Shown here: piece by piece, positions 28,101-43,100 of the stretch
Layout of the letters: every line of letters starts with the position of its first letter
Numbering within the stretch: position 1 is the first letter of the stretch
From: Paragonimus skrjabini miyazakii
Taxonomy: Eukaryota; Platyhelminthes; Trematoda; Plagiorchiida; Troglotrematidae
Length of the DNA stretch: 64,000 nucleotides
Assembly: GCA_014338405.1 (NCBI GenBank)
Contig: JTDE01000940.1
Coordinates: forward strand, 62,001-126,000
Reading direction: 5' to 3'
Translations under genes and position numbers: made by a program
The notes under the pieces: model-generated
What the model was told of the DNA's origin: nothing
Database searches by the model: none
The model's input: the letters and a program-made list of their open reading frames with translations, nothing else

Positions 28101-31100
28101 ATGAGAACGTCCGGAAAATTATGGGGCATTTTCACGCAAATCTTGCGTATGCATAAAGGGCAACTTCGCTCTGTACACTGATTCTAATATACTCATTACA
28201 TGTAGTATAAATTGCGACACCTTTTTAGAACGACGGAACTGGATTCACAAGTTGGACTAAAGGCACAGTTAGAAGACTGTATCCTTTGAGTTGAATAGGA
28301 GAACCGAGACACCCTTAGCGTTAACGTGCAAACTTAGTAAACATTCGTTATAAGGTAAAGGGTCATCTGCACTCAGCATAGCGGCTGACTTATTCTGAAT
28401 ATGAAACGGTCAACTTGGCAAAACGTTTGATGGTTCTCATTCCAAAATGTCCACAGAATCATGAGTGATTTATGATTTGGTCGTCTCGGAGCAAGGTATA
28501 TTTCAAGGATTGAGTGACGTATGATTTACTTTAAACTACCAGTATCTCTGGGTCAAGCACTGAAAGCAGAGGATCATCGCCATTAATTATATCAAATGGC
28601 ATCTAGTGAAAAACCATTTCCAACAAGTTTCTGTCCTGTATAATAATAGTAATGGACAATGAGATTATTTCTTCGGGATGTTGTGCGAGTATTTAGACTC
28701 GACGTGTCTTATGTGTCTTATCTGGAAAACAGACTCAATTATAAAGTGTGCCATATTTATGATTGATTGAATTTCATCAAAATAAGTCTTCGCTCAAAAA
28801 TTGCTTCATACCAGGTCAAATTAAGGCTTAGCTACTTCCACGCGATTGATTTTCTCTCGCTGACATATTACAATCTCCAGTATTTTGAGTTCACCATACA
28901 ATGACAAAGTGGCAATGTAATCGTCTTGGTAACTTGTAATCTTCAAACTAGTCTGACTTTCACTGAAGCTGTCTAAGCTCCAAAGTGATGGATGATTGTC
29001 GATGTTGAGACCACTTTGATATTGTTTGTGCAACGTGATTGTACGCAATAACACGATGCATCTACTTAACACTAAAAATTTCAATTCATTTTCCTACTAT
29101 AATTTTGTGCAAATTGATAGCTTGCATTTTCTGTCTGTGACGTGCACGACTGAATGAAAAAATTAACGGACAAGAAAGATTTAGCTGTGTGACACATCTA
29201 AGCTTGATACAATCTTCTGTTGTGCACATGCTACGGTAAGAGACTTAACAATTCTAGCTAAAATTAAGACACGGAACTAAGCCAATAAACGCATATCATG
29301 CTACCCGTTGTCGGCGTTCTGTACTAGAATGACAGCCTACGAGTTGACACTAGTTTACTTGTGAGAATTAGTCTCAATCTAATGAACTCCGGCACAGAAT
29401 TAAATATCTGAATGATGGTTAAATTAGAAGGTCCTCCTTAACGGACAGTTCATCCAGAATTTCCAGCAGCAGTGAGGCGAAGTACATCAGGAAGAGTCCA
29501 ATTTATGCCTTGACGAACTGCTACGTCAGACACTTTTACCGGCTATCCAAATAAAGAGATGAACCCAATTGACCCATCTTCCACAACAAGACGGCGTATT
29601 TTGTTGATATCTGATTGCTTTATGCCATCAAAAATGACTTACGACAGGTTGAACATATGAATTCCATTCAGGAACAAGAAACACGTTGAATCTAAGTAAG
29701 CGCATCGATTGAATAGAGGTCGTCTTCCAGCAAGACATCCTTGCAGCAAAATGAGTGGAATTCACGATTTTCTCTCCACGATGCCCAATAACCTCCCCAA
29801 TCACGTAAAGCGGCAGTTTCACCGTGATGATAAAATCAACCAGAGTAAAAGAAAGAAAACCGTAGTCTCGCAAAGGTTATAAGTAATTTTCAGTTTTTTC
29901 TGCCACTGGGTAATCATACGGGACTACAGTAAAAAGACGTCAGCGGAATGGCATATTCTCAGGTTCTACTGGCACTTGTTAGAATTTCAGAGAGGTGTGC
30001 ATTATCAGTTCAACAGATCTTATTTGGTTACTCGGAATTATAGCAAACACCTTCAGTAACAGAGACTAATAAGTAGCCTAATTCGAAATCATTTGTTGAA
30101 AAACTGACTGCAGTTGTAGAATTTTTAACGTGGCGCGCAAACTGCGGTTTCAAGAGATTAAGGTAAGCGATCTAGAATCAGCTGACCAGTGTTCCTTTCT
30201 TGAATCTTAGAGCACTGAAAGTGGGCCTTAGACAGTCGGTAAACTGGCTTTCATAATGATCCGCCCAAACAAATTAAAGAAACGATATATGCTGACAATT
30301 ATATTCCAATCGCAGAAGAAACAGCAGAAACCACACTATGCCCAGCGTATTATGCTAACAGCGCAATGGATGCTTATCTGCCTGTGGCAGCGTTGTGAAA
30401 CTCCGATGAAAATTGGACTTGATCGTTGTAAACTAAACAAGTTGAACATCACCTACAATTGATCGCAACTGTCACGTTCCCAAAGACTTTTCAGTCGGCC
30501 CCTTTCGAACAGCGAAAGCACTAGACTCGAGCTTCGGTCTCATTAGAGCTCGTCAGTAGTGCACACCCTCGCCACTGCCGAGACTTGAACCTCGGATACG
30601 CTGTTCATGAGGCAACCGTGTTTATCACTGCGCCATTGACTTCACATTACGCAAGACTGAATAATCACATATGAACACTCGACCACGTTCGCACGTGAGG
30701 AATGCTCTGACTGCCAGATCGCCTCGAAAGGAGACACAGCAACTGTCTTGTTGACTCCAATCGATGATCCCTTTACTAGGACTTCTCTCCCAGTCATTTC
30801 ATTACGGATGATTAGTAGGGGATTATGGTTTTCAAAAAACTTAAATACTAGCCACATTTTAGTTGAACAGCGAAAATTTTTAATTATTAAAGTAACTTCT
30901 TATAGGTTCCTGTCTGAAAGCTGTTTGTTTGTTGGCTAAAATAATATTATTGTTTGAAAATTTAACGACTAGATCCCCAAGAGGATTTCTCAACAAGATG
31001 GAACTTTGCATAAACTTAGTCTAAAGATATTCGAACGAGCTTTGAGTGATCATTGTTGTGCGTAAAACGCGTTGTTGAATTCGTGGATAGATAAACTGGA

Positions 31101-34100
31101 AACGTAAGTCACGACACGGTTTGACTTTTCTAGGAAAGCACATTTCCACCTGTCAACCGTATTGTCTGAACACTCAACCTTCAAGATTGTCGTCACAGTA
31201 AACCGACTGTGGCGTGCTTTTAGAGATTGTTGTTGCCGTTTTTTGCACAAAACAGCGACAAGCAGGAAACTGTATGTTAATCGTTAATTTGATCATAAAA
31301 CTATGCAACTTAACGTAAAATTGTGTATTCAATGTATGCAGTTTCTCTGAGTACCCTAATAAGTTTGTCGATGAAAATGTCTGGCACTTTTCAGTGCCTG
31401 GAGGACAAAAAGAGGATTTGCATTAAAACTAAACAGAATATTGACTGCATTAAGTCAGGAGAAGAGAAAAGACATTCTAAGCTTAGGCAACGAAAGAAAA
31501 ACTGTTAGCTTGCCGCACCACTGTTATAAGAATCATATCGACGTTATGCAAAACGGAAACTGTGTGCAACTTGTTACGTTTAATGAAGCTAACCGTTAAT
31601 TCACTATCTTTACGGAAATGCGTAATGATTTTTCAGTTGACAGGAAGTCAACACGAAAGTGGAATGTTGATAGAAAAGCTGGGAATATAAAATAGACTGA
31701 CGTTGTCAACTTCGACAACACGCTGAGTGGTTGAGCATCACCTACAATTGATCGCAACTGTCACATTCCCAAAGACTTTTCAGTCGGCCCCTTTCGAACA
31801 GCGAAAGCACTAGAATTGAGTTTCGCTCTCATTAAAGCTCGTCAGTAGTGCATATCATCGTCACTGTCGGGACTTGAACCTCGGACACGCTGTTCATGAG
31901 GCAACCGTGTTTACCACTGCACCATTGACCTCACATTAGGCACGACCAAATTATCATATGTGAACGCTCAACCACTTTCGCCTGTGAGTAATGATCGGTT
32001 TAATCTGATAATTCTTGCTATTGTTCCCGCAATTCCCGTGGGTTTTCGTTAAGTGAACGGTCAGCGTAAGTAGAAACCTTTGTGTATATGGCATAAAACC
32101 AAACTTTGTGGGGCTATCTTCACTCCTGACGAAGGCCACCCCAGGTGGTTGAAACGCAGAGTATTACAACTTGCTCATAACTTTCAGTTATTCTCAATCC
32201 ATTTATCAATATCTTCGCTCAGTCTTGAGAGTTTGCCTTGTGGCAATTTCCAGCCCCCGTCTCTTCAGGGCTTATTTATTTTACTTGGCTCTTCATAATC
32301 CGGTACTTATAGAACGCCCAAACGAACCACAGGTTTATGTTATCTCGTTGTCTTCCACTCACTCCGAATCGAGCATCATCGGGCAAAATCATACATGGAC
32401 AACTTTTTATCTGCAGCTTTGCATTTCAATGCAGCCTCGATGTTGAAATATTGTTATATTTGTCTTCATCGTTGACGAAATAAATTATCCAAAATTTTCA
32501 AGTATTTTGGTTGCAACAAAGTCCACATTTTCCTTTGGCTTGTTCGCAATTCCGAGCAGGTGCTCATTTATTCATTTCTCCGACTGTTGGAAATATTCCT
32601 AAATGTATTTCCATCATAAGTGTTGAGTATCAAGCCAAACATATGCTCACCTAATAGGCCTGGCCAGTCCCTCGGTAGATATTCCGGCCATTCTCGTGCT
32701 AATCAATTAAAATTCACACTGCCCTCAACTTGTACTGATCCACCTGCTAGAAGACGGTTGTTAAAAACAACGAAGTTCTATTGATAACTGAACAATACTG
32801 AACACTACGAACACAGAGGTTTGACTGATTACCTGGTTGCTGGATTACCGATAGGTTAGAAATGAATAAGTGAACTCTGAGAAGGCTGAGGAACGTTTAG
32901 AAAAATTTCGAGATGAAGAAAGTTGTACTGAAACCGGTCGACAAAAAAGTAGGTCCAGTAAAAAAAGCGATCATTCTTTATGTATCTGAGGAACATATTT
33001 ATTTAACTTGGGAATCCATGTTGCAAAAATGGTGTCGTATTATATTATCCTCTTAAAATTACGACGGCGACAGAACGTTACTTGCTGAGCACTATTGGTC
33101 TGAGTGTTACCAAACATGTTTACTAGTTCAGTTAACAGTGGTGTTACCTCTAATGGATGTTCAAGATGATGGAACATGTTAAAGAACTAATAGAAGACGC
33201 AGGTACCTAGCCTGCTTCGATTCGCCGATGTCGTTTATTTTCCGCGAGTAGGAGTTAACTCGTTAACTAGCAGAATGTCTTCAAAAGTGGTGGTTGTATT
33301 TTAGACAGTAGTATACAGTTGGTCAGATCATACTGAAGCGCATTATATTGTAAGTATTTCACAGTAGTGAATGCGTTTGATAAAGTTGCTGTTATTTCAC
33401 GTCATTCAATTGGTGTCAGCATGCCAAGCCGTGGTAAACCTGCTCTTGAAAATGGATCCCAGAGATAACTCGCTGACTACCTTACAAGCTCTTGAGTACA
33501 TCGCTTTAATACGGTTGGAAATGCCAAACCAGGTTCCGGATGTTTAATGTCTGGAGCCTTATTAACTTCTGAAGAACTGCGTGGGGTTTAGTAACCATTG
33601 ATTTCAGTGTTAGAATGAATGAGCTACTACGGAAGATGTTGGCCCACTGAATACCAAAGATCTTGCAACCCTGTGGTTGATAGATTGTAGAAGGAAGTTT
33701 CATGTTGGTCCCTACAAACACTGTCTTAATCCTCAAGTTTCCGATTAGATGTAGTCAACACTGACATTTGTCTTTTCTTCCACTACTGTTGGTTGATAGT
33801 GAGTTACGTAGCACGCACAGTGTAGTGTTTAGTGATCATTATCCTGTGTACTACGAGGGGATAACTTGACAGTACGTCTTATCTGCAGTCGCCACCATGA
33901 TTTTTGTAGTTGGATGGTTTTGATCTCTTTCCCGTAACCTACCTAGCTATGTGCACTTTAAACGAGTTTATTGTAGAATGACGACGTTACTTATGTTGTT
34001 GCATCTGACAGGCAGACCCATCCTACCATAATTTTAAACAGATAAACTCATTTTTGTGATGGACTCGCAAAAAGTCATCTAGAAAAACCCTAGCTATACA

Positions 34101-37100
34101 TCAATGCTTAGTACAAATATGACAAACTTATGAATATAACAACCAAAATAACGCAGGTTTTCAAGTCTTACCTACATTTACTATCATTTTTTGTCATTTG
34201 GTTGTCTAGAGTTTAATCGAGTCTGGATTGCCTCCATGATTCGCTCCATTGTGTGTGGGGGTTCTAAAAATCTAAAATAATCCAAATTGAATTAATACAT
34301 TAACTGTATTAAGTAAAAACAGGCCGTTTTTTGCTGCAACGTTACTTTAGTTCATATATCAAGTTTTTGTGAAGTGGGTATGCATTATATTAAAAATGAG
34401 ATATCCTAACTTCAAACTGGATAAGTACATTTTATTCTACTAACAGCGTTTTTCATATTGCAATTTCTTAACGATCTCGAACTCGGATTTGAGAAGGTAA
34501 TGAAGAATGGAAACTAGAACGACTGTTTTCCAGATTACTCCCAGACGCGGGTGCTCAAACAACTTTTACTAGAGTATACCTTGAAATATAGGGCGCAAAC
34601 GTAATTGTTTTGTTTTATAACATGGCTGACTGTGGAATTTTATCAGGCAAATATAACTTTGGGCATAGCTGTGTAAGTTAAGGGGGGAGCTACATTTCTC
34701 GGTAAATTGTTGTTATCGGTAGTAAAAGCACCTATTCATACAGGCGCTATTTCTATAGACTGCCTATTAACAAGCGTGACTTGGTTAAATGCTGAATGAA
34801 GGCGATTACCGTTTTTGAAAGACATCAATAGAACCGGTGAAGTTTATCATAAAAGCCTTCAAGTTTTTACATAAACATGGTTGATGTGAACCCTCATTTG
34901 CCAGTTTCTTTCGAAAAATTTGGGATAGAGATAAAATTGATTAGTTTTGAGTCACCTTCATGATCACCCAAAGTTCTTTATTTGAATACATTCCTGCCAG
35001 ACCATTGATGATTTTTGCAGCGTGACCAGCAGTTTAAGGCGATTCCATTGCTTTTTCTAAACTCTCCACAGTCAATTGTATGCTGGGTAGTGTTGTTACA
35101 CGAATCGTCGTCCCTTGTGTCATTATTCAGTAGTCAAAATGTTTCATTGTTATTTCTGTCTTCCCACGAATCAGGTGTCTTTACAAAATTCATTACTACA
35201 GTAACAGTTCCGCTGTTTAGTATTGCTATCTGATCGGCTCTGTTAGTCCTGTTCGGCACACTCTTTCCAGTATGACAGATTCAAAATGTTGACGCACACA
35301 TATTAAAGCATGCACACGCTAGCCAAATCACTACAACGTGACAATGTGTTCAGGTCTCCTTCGGCGTTCACCCAAATAGAAACTTCTTTTACCGAAAAAA
35401 TGACAATCCTTACTGTGAGGGTACTAAAGATACTGTCTGTACATAATATGATGGTGCCTCACTGTTGCAGCCTACATTTCTAGGAGAGAAAGTTTGTGAA
35501 CTCATGAAATTTTATCTGGAAACATTTTCAAGATTCATTCCATTTCGGTAAGTCGTAAACAGTTACTCGAAAAGAAGACCATTAGATGAACCAAATAGCT
35601 CAGCGCCACTTTTATGCGTGAAAAAACCGCTTCATATTTAAATTATTCTATCAAACCTGTGCTATCTGACCGCTTTTATTCACGGATTAAACTCAACTTT
35701 CCTTCTTGATAAGGTTGTTAACTCGTCGAAATCTGGAGTCGCCATCACAACGCTGGCATTGTTTCTGTTAAACTATCTACAGTTTACTAGTAATAGCTGT
35801 GTTGGTTGATGAAGACTTACTATCATTCACATTCGGTCAAATCTTTTACATTCGGAGGGATATCTCAACGGACACCTTTCCAAAAGAATAGTCAGACACA
35901 AGTTCAGCTTTTGTTAGAGCACATCGGTAAAGTATATTCTAGCCATTCGACCTTCGAACGTGCTTTCATAGAAGCAATCAAGTACCTGCACTGCATCAAT
36001 GGCCGCTATTTGGGCAACATTCAAATGGTCAGTCACATTCGCTTCCGAATAATGACCGGAGTACCTGATATTCTCGTGAGAGAAATCAGCAACTGTCCAG
36101 CCAAATCTAATCAAGGACTGAAAGGTTAATAATTTGAGGTGATAGAACAATGTTGAACAGTGTCTATATCACTGGTGAAATGTAGATGTTTTAGGGGTAA
36201 GTTTGAATCCAAACCATTTTCAGCTTTCCTGATCTACGTCATTCTCTTCCATTCAGGGAAATATCAATTGGTAATACAAACAAACCTTGAAAGACGCCAG
36301 CACATCAGAGTTGGTCAACATGTTTATGTCTTGCTTTTTCGGGTTCTCATATAGTCAACTAAATATGGTGAAATTTTTCTGTTGTTGTCTGTTTTTTAAA
36401 TACGCGGTATCTATACGTTATTTTCACAACGCCTTGCAGTAGACCCATAATTCGACACCCAGTGATCAATTTCGCCATTGTTTAGAACAGTGGGCTAGAG
36501 ACAGTCAATATAAGGTTGTAACCAGCACCCCCTTAGCGATGTGAGCTCAAACGGCTATTCACTAGGTCACCAGACTTTTGAGCCTTTCCTGCGACGTTGT
36601 GTTTGATGTAAGTGATGAACAAAGTTTTAACTGATCGCATCAAAAATGTGGGAGTGCGAGCGAGTAATCCACAAATCATATGAATCCCCATTACAAGAGA
36701 TGCTTGCATGATTAGTAGCCCAGCGAAAAATGTTTCGGCTGTAAACACCAGTGGGTGTTTTCTCGAGACTGGTCTATTCTAATTGGGCCAGGGTTTTCCA
36801 TGCAAGCAGAGGGTTGGTGATGACATGTGAAATTGACAGGAGGTACTGACAGACTGAGGGCACCCGCATTCCCCGTGAGAAAATGGATTACTGAATCTGG
36901 CAATCAGTAACTCAGCCCTTACATTGGGAGTGCACTTCAATGTTGAAGGAGTAAACTTTACTGCGGTTAAGCTATGCAAATGCAATGTTAGCTGGAGCGT
37001 GTTTCGGTATTGGCTTTCGATTGTGGCGCTGTTTTGTTTCCTATCACGCCTGATCCCTTGAAGTGCAACTTCAGTAAGGCAGCCTTAGTTCTGTATTGTA

Positions 37101-40100
37101 TTATCACTGCTTCAAAGGATTTAGTAATCATGTAAACAATCAACATAATACTTACGCAAAAATCTTTTTAACTCGAAATTGATTTTTCATCGGAACTGAA
37201 CCTTGTGACCTTCTCACTATAAGGCGTGTCTTTGGGGGTTTAGTTGCCTTATATACGATTCACTTGCTCCAGTCATCGTAGTATGTCTAACAGAACAGAG
37301 AGAACACGCATGTTATAGAGAAATACTGTGCGGGAGTTAGCACGCCGGCTGATGTTGACTACCGTTCGTGAAGGCGGAAGAGCAATGTGTTAAGGTAGCA
37401 TTTTTGACGCGCGTGCAATGATCATGTTTTACTGTCGTATGTGCGTGTTAATTGAGCACCGAATGTCGTCATCTTCGTCCTTACGGCCGGCATGAAGTTT
37501 TCCAGCAGTCTCGTTAAACGCCTGCCAATGTAATACTTATCCCCGATGGGAAGGTGGGTTGCATGAAAGTGCGGATTAAACGTATGTGACTTACCTTACA
37601 ACCACCTAGATGCACTCTTGAGTGAGACTATCGGAAGCATTCCTGGTTGTACATTATTGGGTACTACAACCACCGTTTTGTCACTTTTGAAGTAGAGACT
37701 GTCACATTGAATCAAAAGTAAACTGCACTGACATTTTGATAGAAATGAAAAATGTTACCCACCAAAACGATATACTTCCGAAGGGCAATGCTGTTTTTCT
37801 TTGAAATAGTTGCAGTTTTCCAATCTTCTTCTTGATGATAAGGTCTCCAAAATGAAGTGTTGTGTCCTTTTTTTCTGCTTGCAGTCCATGAGCGTTATAC
37901 GTCACGGATGAGTTAGTTAACCACTCGGTTACACGTAAACAAATCAGACAAAAGTGACCAAAAGTATTGAATCTGGAAGGGTAGTTGAGGTTATATCATG
38001 TAACATCAGTTATGGTCTCAAAATCGGAAGAACGCTTACATAACCGTGCCCTTCACTTATCTGCTAGGGTTACGGCAACACAGCATGGTTATCGCTACCA
38101 AACAAACCAACTGAGCAAATCGCCTTCCGTATCCCGATTGTTTTGTCCGAATTCCTGAACGGCACTAATTGTTTCAACTTTCTAAAGCGCCGACTTCTAT
38201 CTGGGACATGCGGAGTGTTGCGCCACGTAGCTAACTTGAGATACATGAGTGTTGGTAAACTTGTGAAAAACAGCAACCCCAGAAATACTGCGACTTCCCA
38301 AACAGAATCTGAACAAATACGACAGGCCACCTAGCATCAATCACAAAGCCATACTGCTTTCTGTGTATAATTTGTAAAACTTTTGGAGTATGTTGGTTGA
38401 TTTACTGATCTAGTCACTAGGTCATTTAGGGAGGCTTATGATGTGATTATAGTTGGTTATGTATCTCAAAACTCACTGAAGACTACAGAGTGGTAGATAG
38501 AATAGATTAGATAAAAATATTGCATGAGTCTACTCTGAATAAATCGGCATAGATGCTAAGTTCATCATCTTTGTTGTGAAATGAAATAAGTAACTTACAG
38601 TAAGGAAGTTCGTACATTTTACATCTGTCATTCGTCCTGAATTGTAGTCATTGTACCGTTTCTCAAAATGATCTGCAGGTCCTTATCGCTGTCTGCATGT
38701 GAGCACTCCTCAAGATCTTATAGTCCTCTTCTACCCGTTGCTTCTTAGTTGGACACATTTTGATAGTGGTTCGAAAGTAAGACGTTTCGATAAACTATCT
38801 GATCAAAAATATTTAACAGTATAGTCGAACGTACTCTAATATCAGGCCTTCGGAATCAATCGGATGATGTTTATGCCGACCCCAAAATATCAAGTATACC
38901 ACTTTTACATTTATAGTTGTCGCCAAAGTTGAATTATTTCTGTCTGATATTTTAGCGTCCGTAAAATTAACCCATGGAAACTTCGGAGAACGGACAATAA
39001 ACTCCGCCGTAAACACTTCAGCAGAGCACCCGAGTACCTCCCTTGATCACGTGTGGCTGGAAGTTGCCCAACGCCGCCGGTCATCTGTATCTCTGGTAGC
39101 CCATGGATCCACATTTGTACAAGCCAACAGTTTTCGAGACACTTCGTTTTTGACTTTGCCTGAACCAGATAAACGAACAGCATCATCAGGTTGGTTGTAC
39201 CAACCCTCTTCGCCTATGGGTTGGATAATAAACCAGACAACAACGTCCTCAAGCCCGACAATCACACATACACCAACGGGTCACATCGTGGGACCCAGAG
39301 AAAGGAACCAGACTGGTCAAATGGAACATGCTGTAATAAAAAGATATGCGGCAGAATACAAATGTCAGCCATTCATGTCTGGCAGCGATTGCCTTTCTGA
39401 ACAGCTCAAGTCGGATCTAGTCACAGACAGTTCAATTTCAGAAATAAATTCTGCCTTGTTACCAGAACATATCGACGGGTCTACACCGAATTTCTATTTG
39501 GACCAAGATCCTCCAAGCGAGATATATTGCGAGGCAACCCCAACTATGAGGACAAACGATCGTAGATTGAAATGCTCAACCGCATCTCTGAAGGATACAA
39601 AATGCATTGTACATGATACTTCTCAAAGCATGTTCTTAACAAAGCTGGCGCGACCATTTTTATGCAAAAAACCGAAACTAAAAAATAAATTCAACCGAAT
39701 TCAAAATAACCAAACGGATAGTGGCGGTGAATTAGAACCGAATCAGCTGATTAAAACAAAAGATCACCATGAACAAGAGAATCAGGTTGATGCTTTGGAA
39801 GGTAACAACAACAACTATGTAAGTTCACCTTCAAGTGTTGCTGAATAACTTAGGCAAAAAATTGGCAAAGATCTGAAGTACTGAGAAAGTCTGCTTAACA
39901 AATGAGTTTAATTGAATTCCTTTGCTTCGTCCACTATTGAACTGAGAAAATGTCAACTGTGCATCAAGAATACACTAATTCAGAAAGGTGAAAACTCTTT
40001 CAGTATTTAACTCATGCACAGTTACGTCGATAGAAAAATGTGTTTCTGCTGCCGTACTATTCCAGTTGACTTCTGTACGCACTGAACCTAATGATTCGCA

Positions 40101-43100
40101 TACTTCAGATAACGATGTTTATTTAGGATAAACAGAACAAACAATAAAACACACCCTCAATTAATCCCACATGAAGGCACAACATACCATTGATTAGAAC
40201 GGATCAGTTCGACTATAATGAACGTGACAGTAGTAAGCTGATAGCCAAGTTTTACTGTTTACTCGAAGAAAAATGAACTCGCTTTTGGTAAACTGAGCCT
40301 CATAAATGAAAGCCTAAAATGTTTTGTTGATAACACAACACTGAATGGCTCAGAAGCAGTATATGTGAGTATTAATATTTTAATGCACAACAAATGAAAT
40401 TGATGGCATTTTATGTATTAACTGCAACACCATTGTGATTAACTGAACCAGGCTGTACGCAAGTGCTTGTTTTACACTCGAAACATTTAGCTCAGCCATA
40501 AATGAAAATCACATAACTCAGTGAGCTTCACTCTCACAGTAATAAGACGCGATAAAAAACCATGGATAATTTAGTGGACTGTCACGGTCAGTATAAAATT
40601 TAAATAGACGTTGATCCGTTTCCTTGGATACTTTGTTATTCATAATTGATTATTATGGAAGTAGAGCATAAAAAGGAATTTCAAAATAAAAGTAAGACCG
40701 AATTCATGTAAACAAATTATTCTTTTTTAATCTACTAGAAGACTTTGCGAAACAGTTGGAAGATCAGACTCAACAGGCAGGTTTGGGAATGATATGACGC
40801 AAAATTTCACTAAGAGTTGGTGAATACTGCAATGATTCGGCCAAATTTGTTTAATGCCTTAAAAACAAATTTGGGACATCAGTCATTAGATCCAGTAGGG
40901 CAGGATACAAGTATTGCTTAAATTATGCGTGATATATATAGGCATTACGCTTGAGCATTAAAAGAGCTTACAGTCGTTTGAGAACAATGATTGACGTTGG
41001 GCGACTACGAAGTATACTTACCCAGAACGGCCCTAACATAATTAACAGAACGAATGCGAGACAGCTTTATATGATCCGTTGAAATAAATAACATCATTAA
41101 ATAATACGTTATGTAGTTTTTTCCTCCTTGAGTTGTAACCAAACATTGAAAGACTTGGTTTTGATAGCACATGTAAACTGAGTCCGAAATCAACTTGACA
41201 GAATGGTCATACTGTTTAAAATATTGACCGAAAAGGATAGATCATGACGGATGCTAGCTGCAGGTATAAGTAAAACATGAATGGTCACAAACCCCTGCGA
41301 GTGTTATATAATCGAACAAGAAGAGTTGAGCCCTGAATAACCACACAGTCAGTGGTCAGTGGTGATTAACCTTGATCAAGTAACTGAGTACACAGAATAC
41401 TCTCGGCGTAAATGACCAGCAATCCTGGATTAATTAACACATTTGTTAAACCAAGAAGTGACATCTTTCTGTCAGTTTGACAAACAGGAGTTTAAAAATA
41501 ATCCACCGAAAAATCTAGCGGTATTCGGTGAAACAAGGCCAGACAGAACTAAACGAGCATCTATATCAAAACTAAACCGTAAGTATTAAAAACAAATATT
41601 TCGGAGTGCTTTTATTTGAGCAAGATTGTTTTTTAAAATTTTGGTACCACAAAGGAGCGTCAGATCGGGAGAAATTAATCTGTACCGGGCTTTGGGAGCC
41701 TATATGAAGTAAATTCTGATATTTCATTGATCAGTTGACTCTTCTTCTTGATACATGCGTGATAGAACATCCAAATAGTTCGATTTGACACTGGCTGACG
41801 TCAAGCATTCTATCGATAACGGTTAGACTTATCCCTTGAGGCTTCTAACATGCAACTTTGCCCACTGTCGTTTATAAACCCAATTGGATAATACTGTTAT
41901 TGGTGTTAGCTGACTAGCATTCTAATCATCACTACCGGAAATTCAAAATTTACTGTGTACCAAATTAATGCTAGAATTAGGTGTTTTGTTATTACCGTTC
42001 AGTTGGAGCAGTTGCATTGCGCGTCCCAACATTGGCAAAATTACTTATCACAAGCATCATGAACTTCCTTAATTGTGCTGCATATTTTAAATACAGGTTT
42101 TTCTATCGATTGTACGAAAGAGGTGAACTCATCAAACCATATTGCAAAAGTTATGCTTTTCCGATGATACGTCGAAGAGAAGTTTGCAGTATTGTAAATA
42201 AAAAAAGATTTACGTACTCTCATTCCATTCACTGTTATTCAATTATGAATTGTGATGAAGACCTTTCATTAAACAACATAAGCTAGACGGGTCGCTTCGT
42301 TACTGCTTCTACAGAACGCAATACGGATGAAACAGCACATTTATGTAACAGAAAGTCAGAAACAGTTTTTGCACAATATATCTCCCGAGCACATTTCGCT
42401 GCATGCTATCAGGTACACACTGCAGTCTCTGAGTTTGTACAGCATGAAGGGCCGGAATAAGGGTTGCTTACTATGGTCCGTCTACCAGAAACACACTCGG
42501 ACTGGACTGTATCTGAACTTTCACAGTTTTGTGCCGGTCGAGTAAAAGCGGAGTCTGGTGAGGACTCTTTACTAACGCTCAAAAAGAGTCTGTTCAAAAG
42601 AAACATTAGTCAAAAAGATGTCATTGTTAAGAACCACACTCAAAGGAAATGGCTATCCATCGGCATTTATTGAGAAATTCAGCAAACAAAAGCCGGCCGC
42701 CGCGATGTGTTCAACAGTTCCCAAACTAAATGTCTATCTCCGTTTGCCACACAAAGGTGATGATATTGCCACTGTTGAAAACCCTTCCCACGGTGGCTAT
42801 GGGACGCACGTTCTATGCACCCCAATTGGTCATGCTGTTCACCACCACCCAAATTCCAACACTACCTCTGAAAACACCGCTACCGCTCAACGCCAAATCT
42901 TACATCATGTACAAATTCCCGTGTTAGTGCCGGGCCACTTATATAGGCAGACCGGAGGGGCAGTTACGTCATCCGGTCAACGAACACATTACAACTTGTG
43001 TTTGCAAAACCCTCATGGATACCACAATACCGGGCTCAAGTCAGAATGTGACAAGTCACAAGTAATCAGCGTCATCGACTGCTCAACACCTGTTGATTTG

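Larger units (their letters stand above)
27484..38955 (+). other. intron 3 (11.5 kb)
   Basis: GT..AG intron of phase 1. It contains two well-preserved SINE copies about 1 kb apart. Other open frames, including the overlapping pair at 35806-36150 (107 and 78 codons) and 38070-38334, are not recognisable as any protein. No further exon is needed by the reading frame. Confidence 0.75.

Noticed and set aside
33506..33736. 76-codon minus-strand frame suspected of being a LINE fragment
   Set aside because: The composition recalled the end of a reverse transcriptase, but no motif (such as YADD or the HLG block) could be matched.
35806..36150. Overlapping 107-codon plus and 78-codon minus frames in intron 3
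   Set aside because: Neither resembles a known protein. The minus frame looks slightly protein-like in composition, but there is no splice or repeat context to support it.
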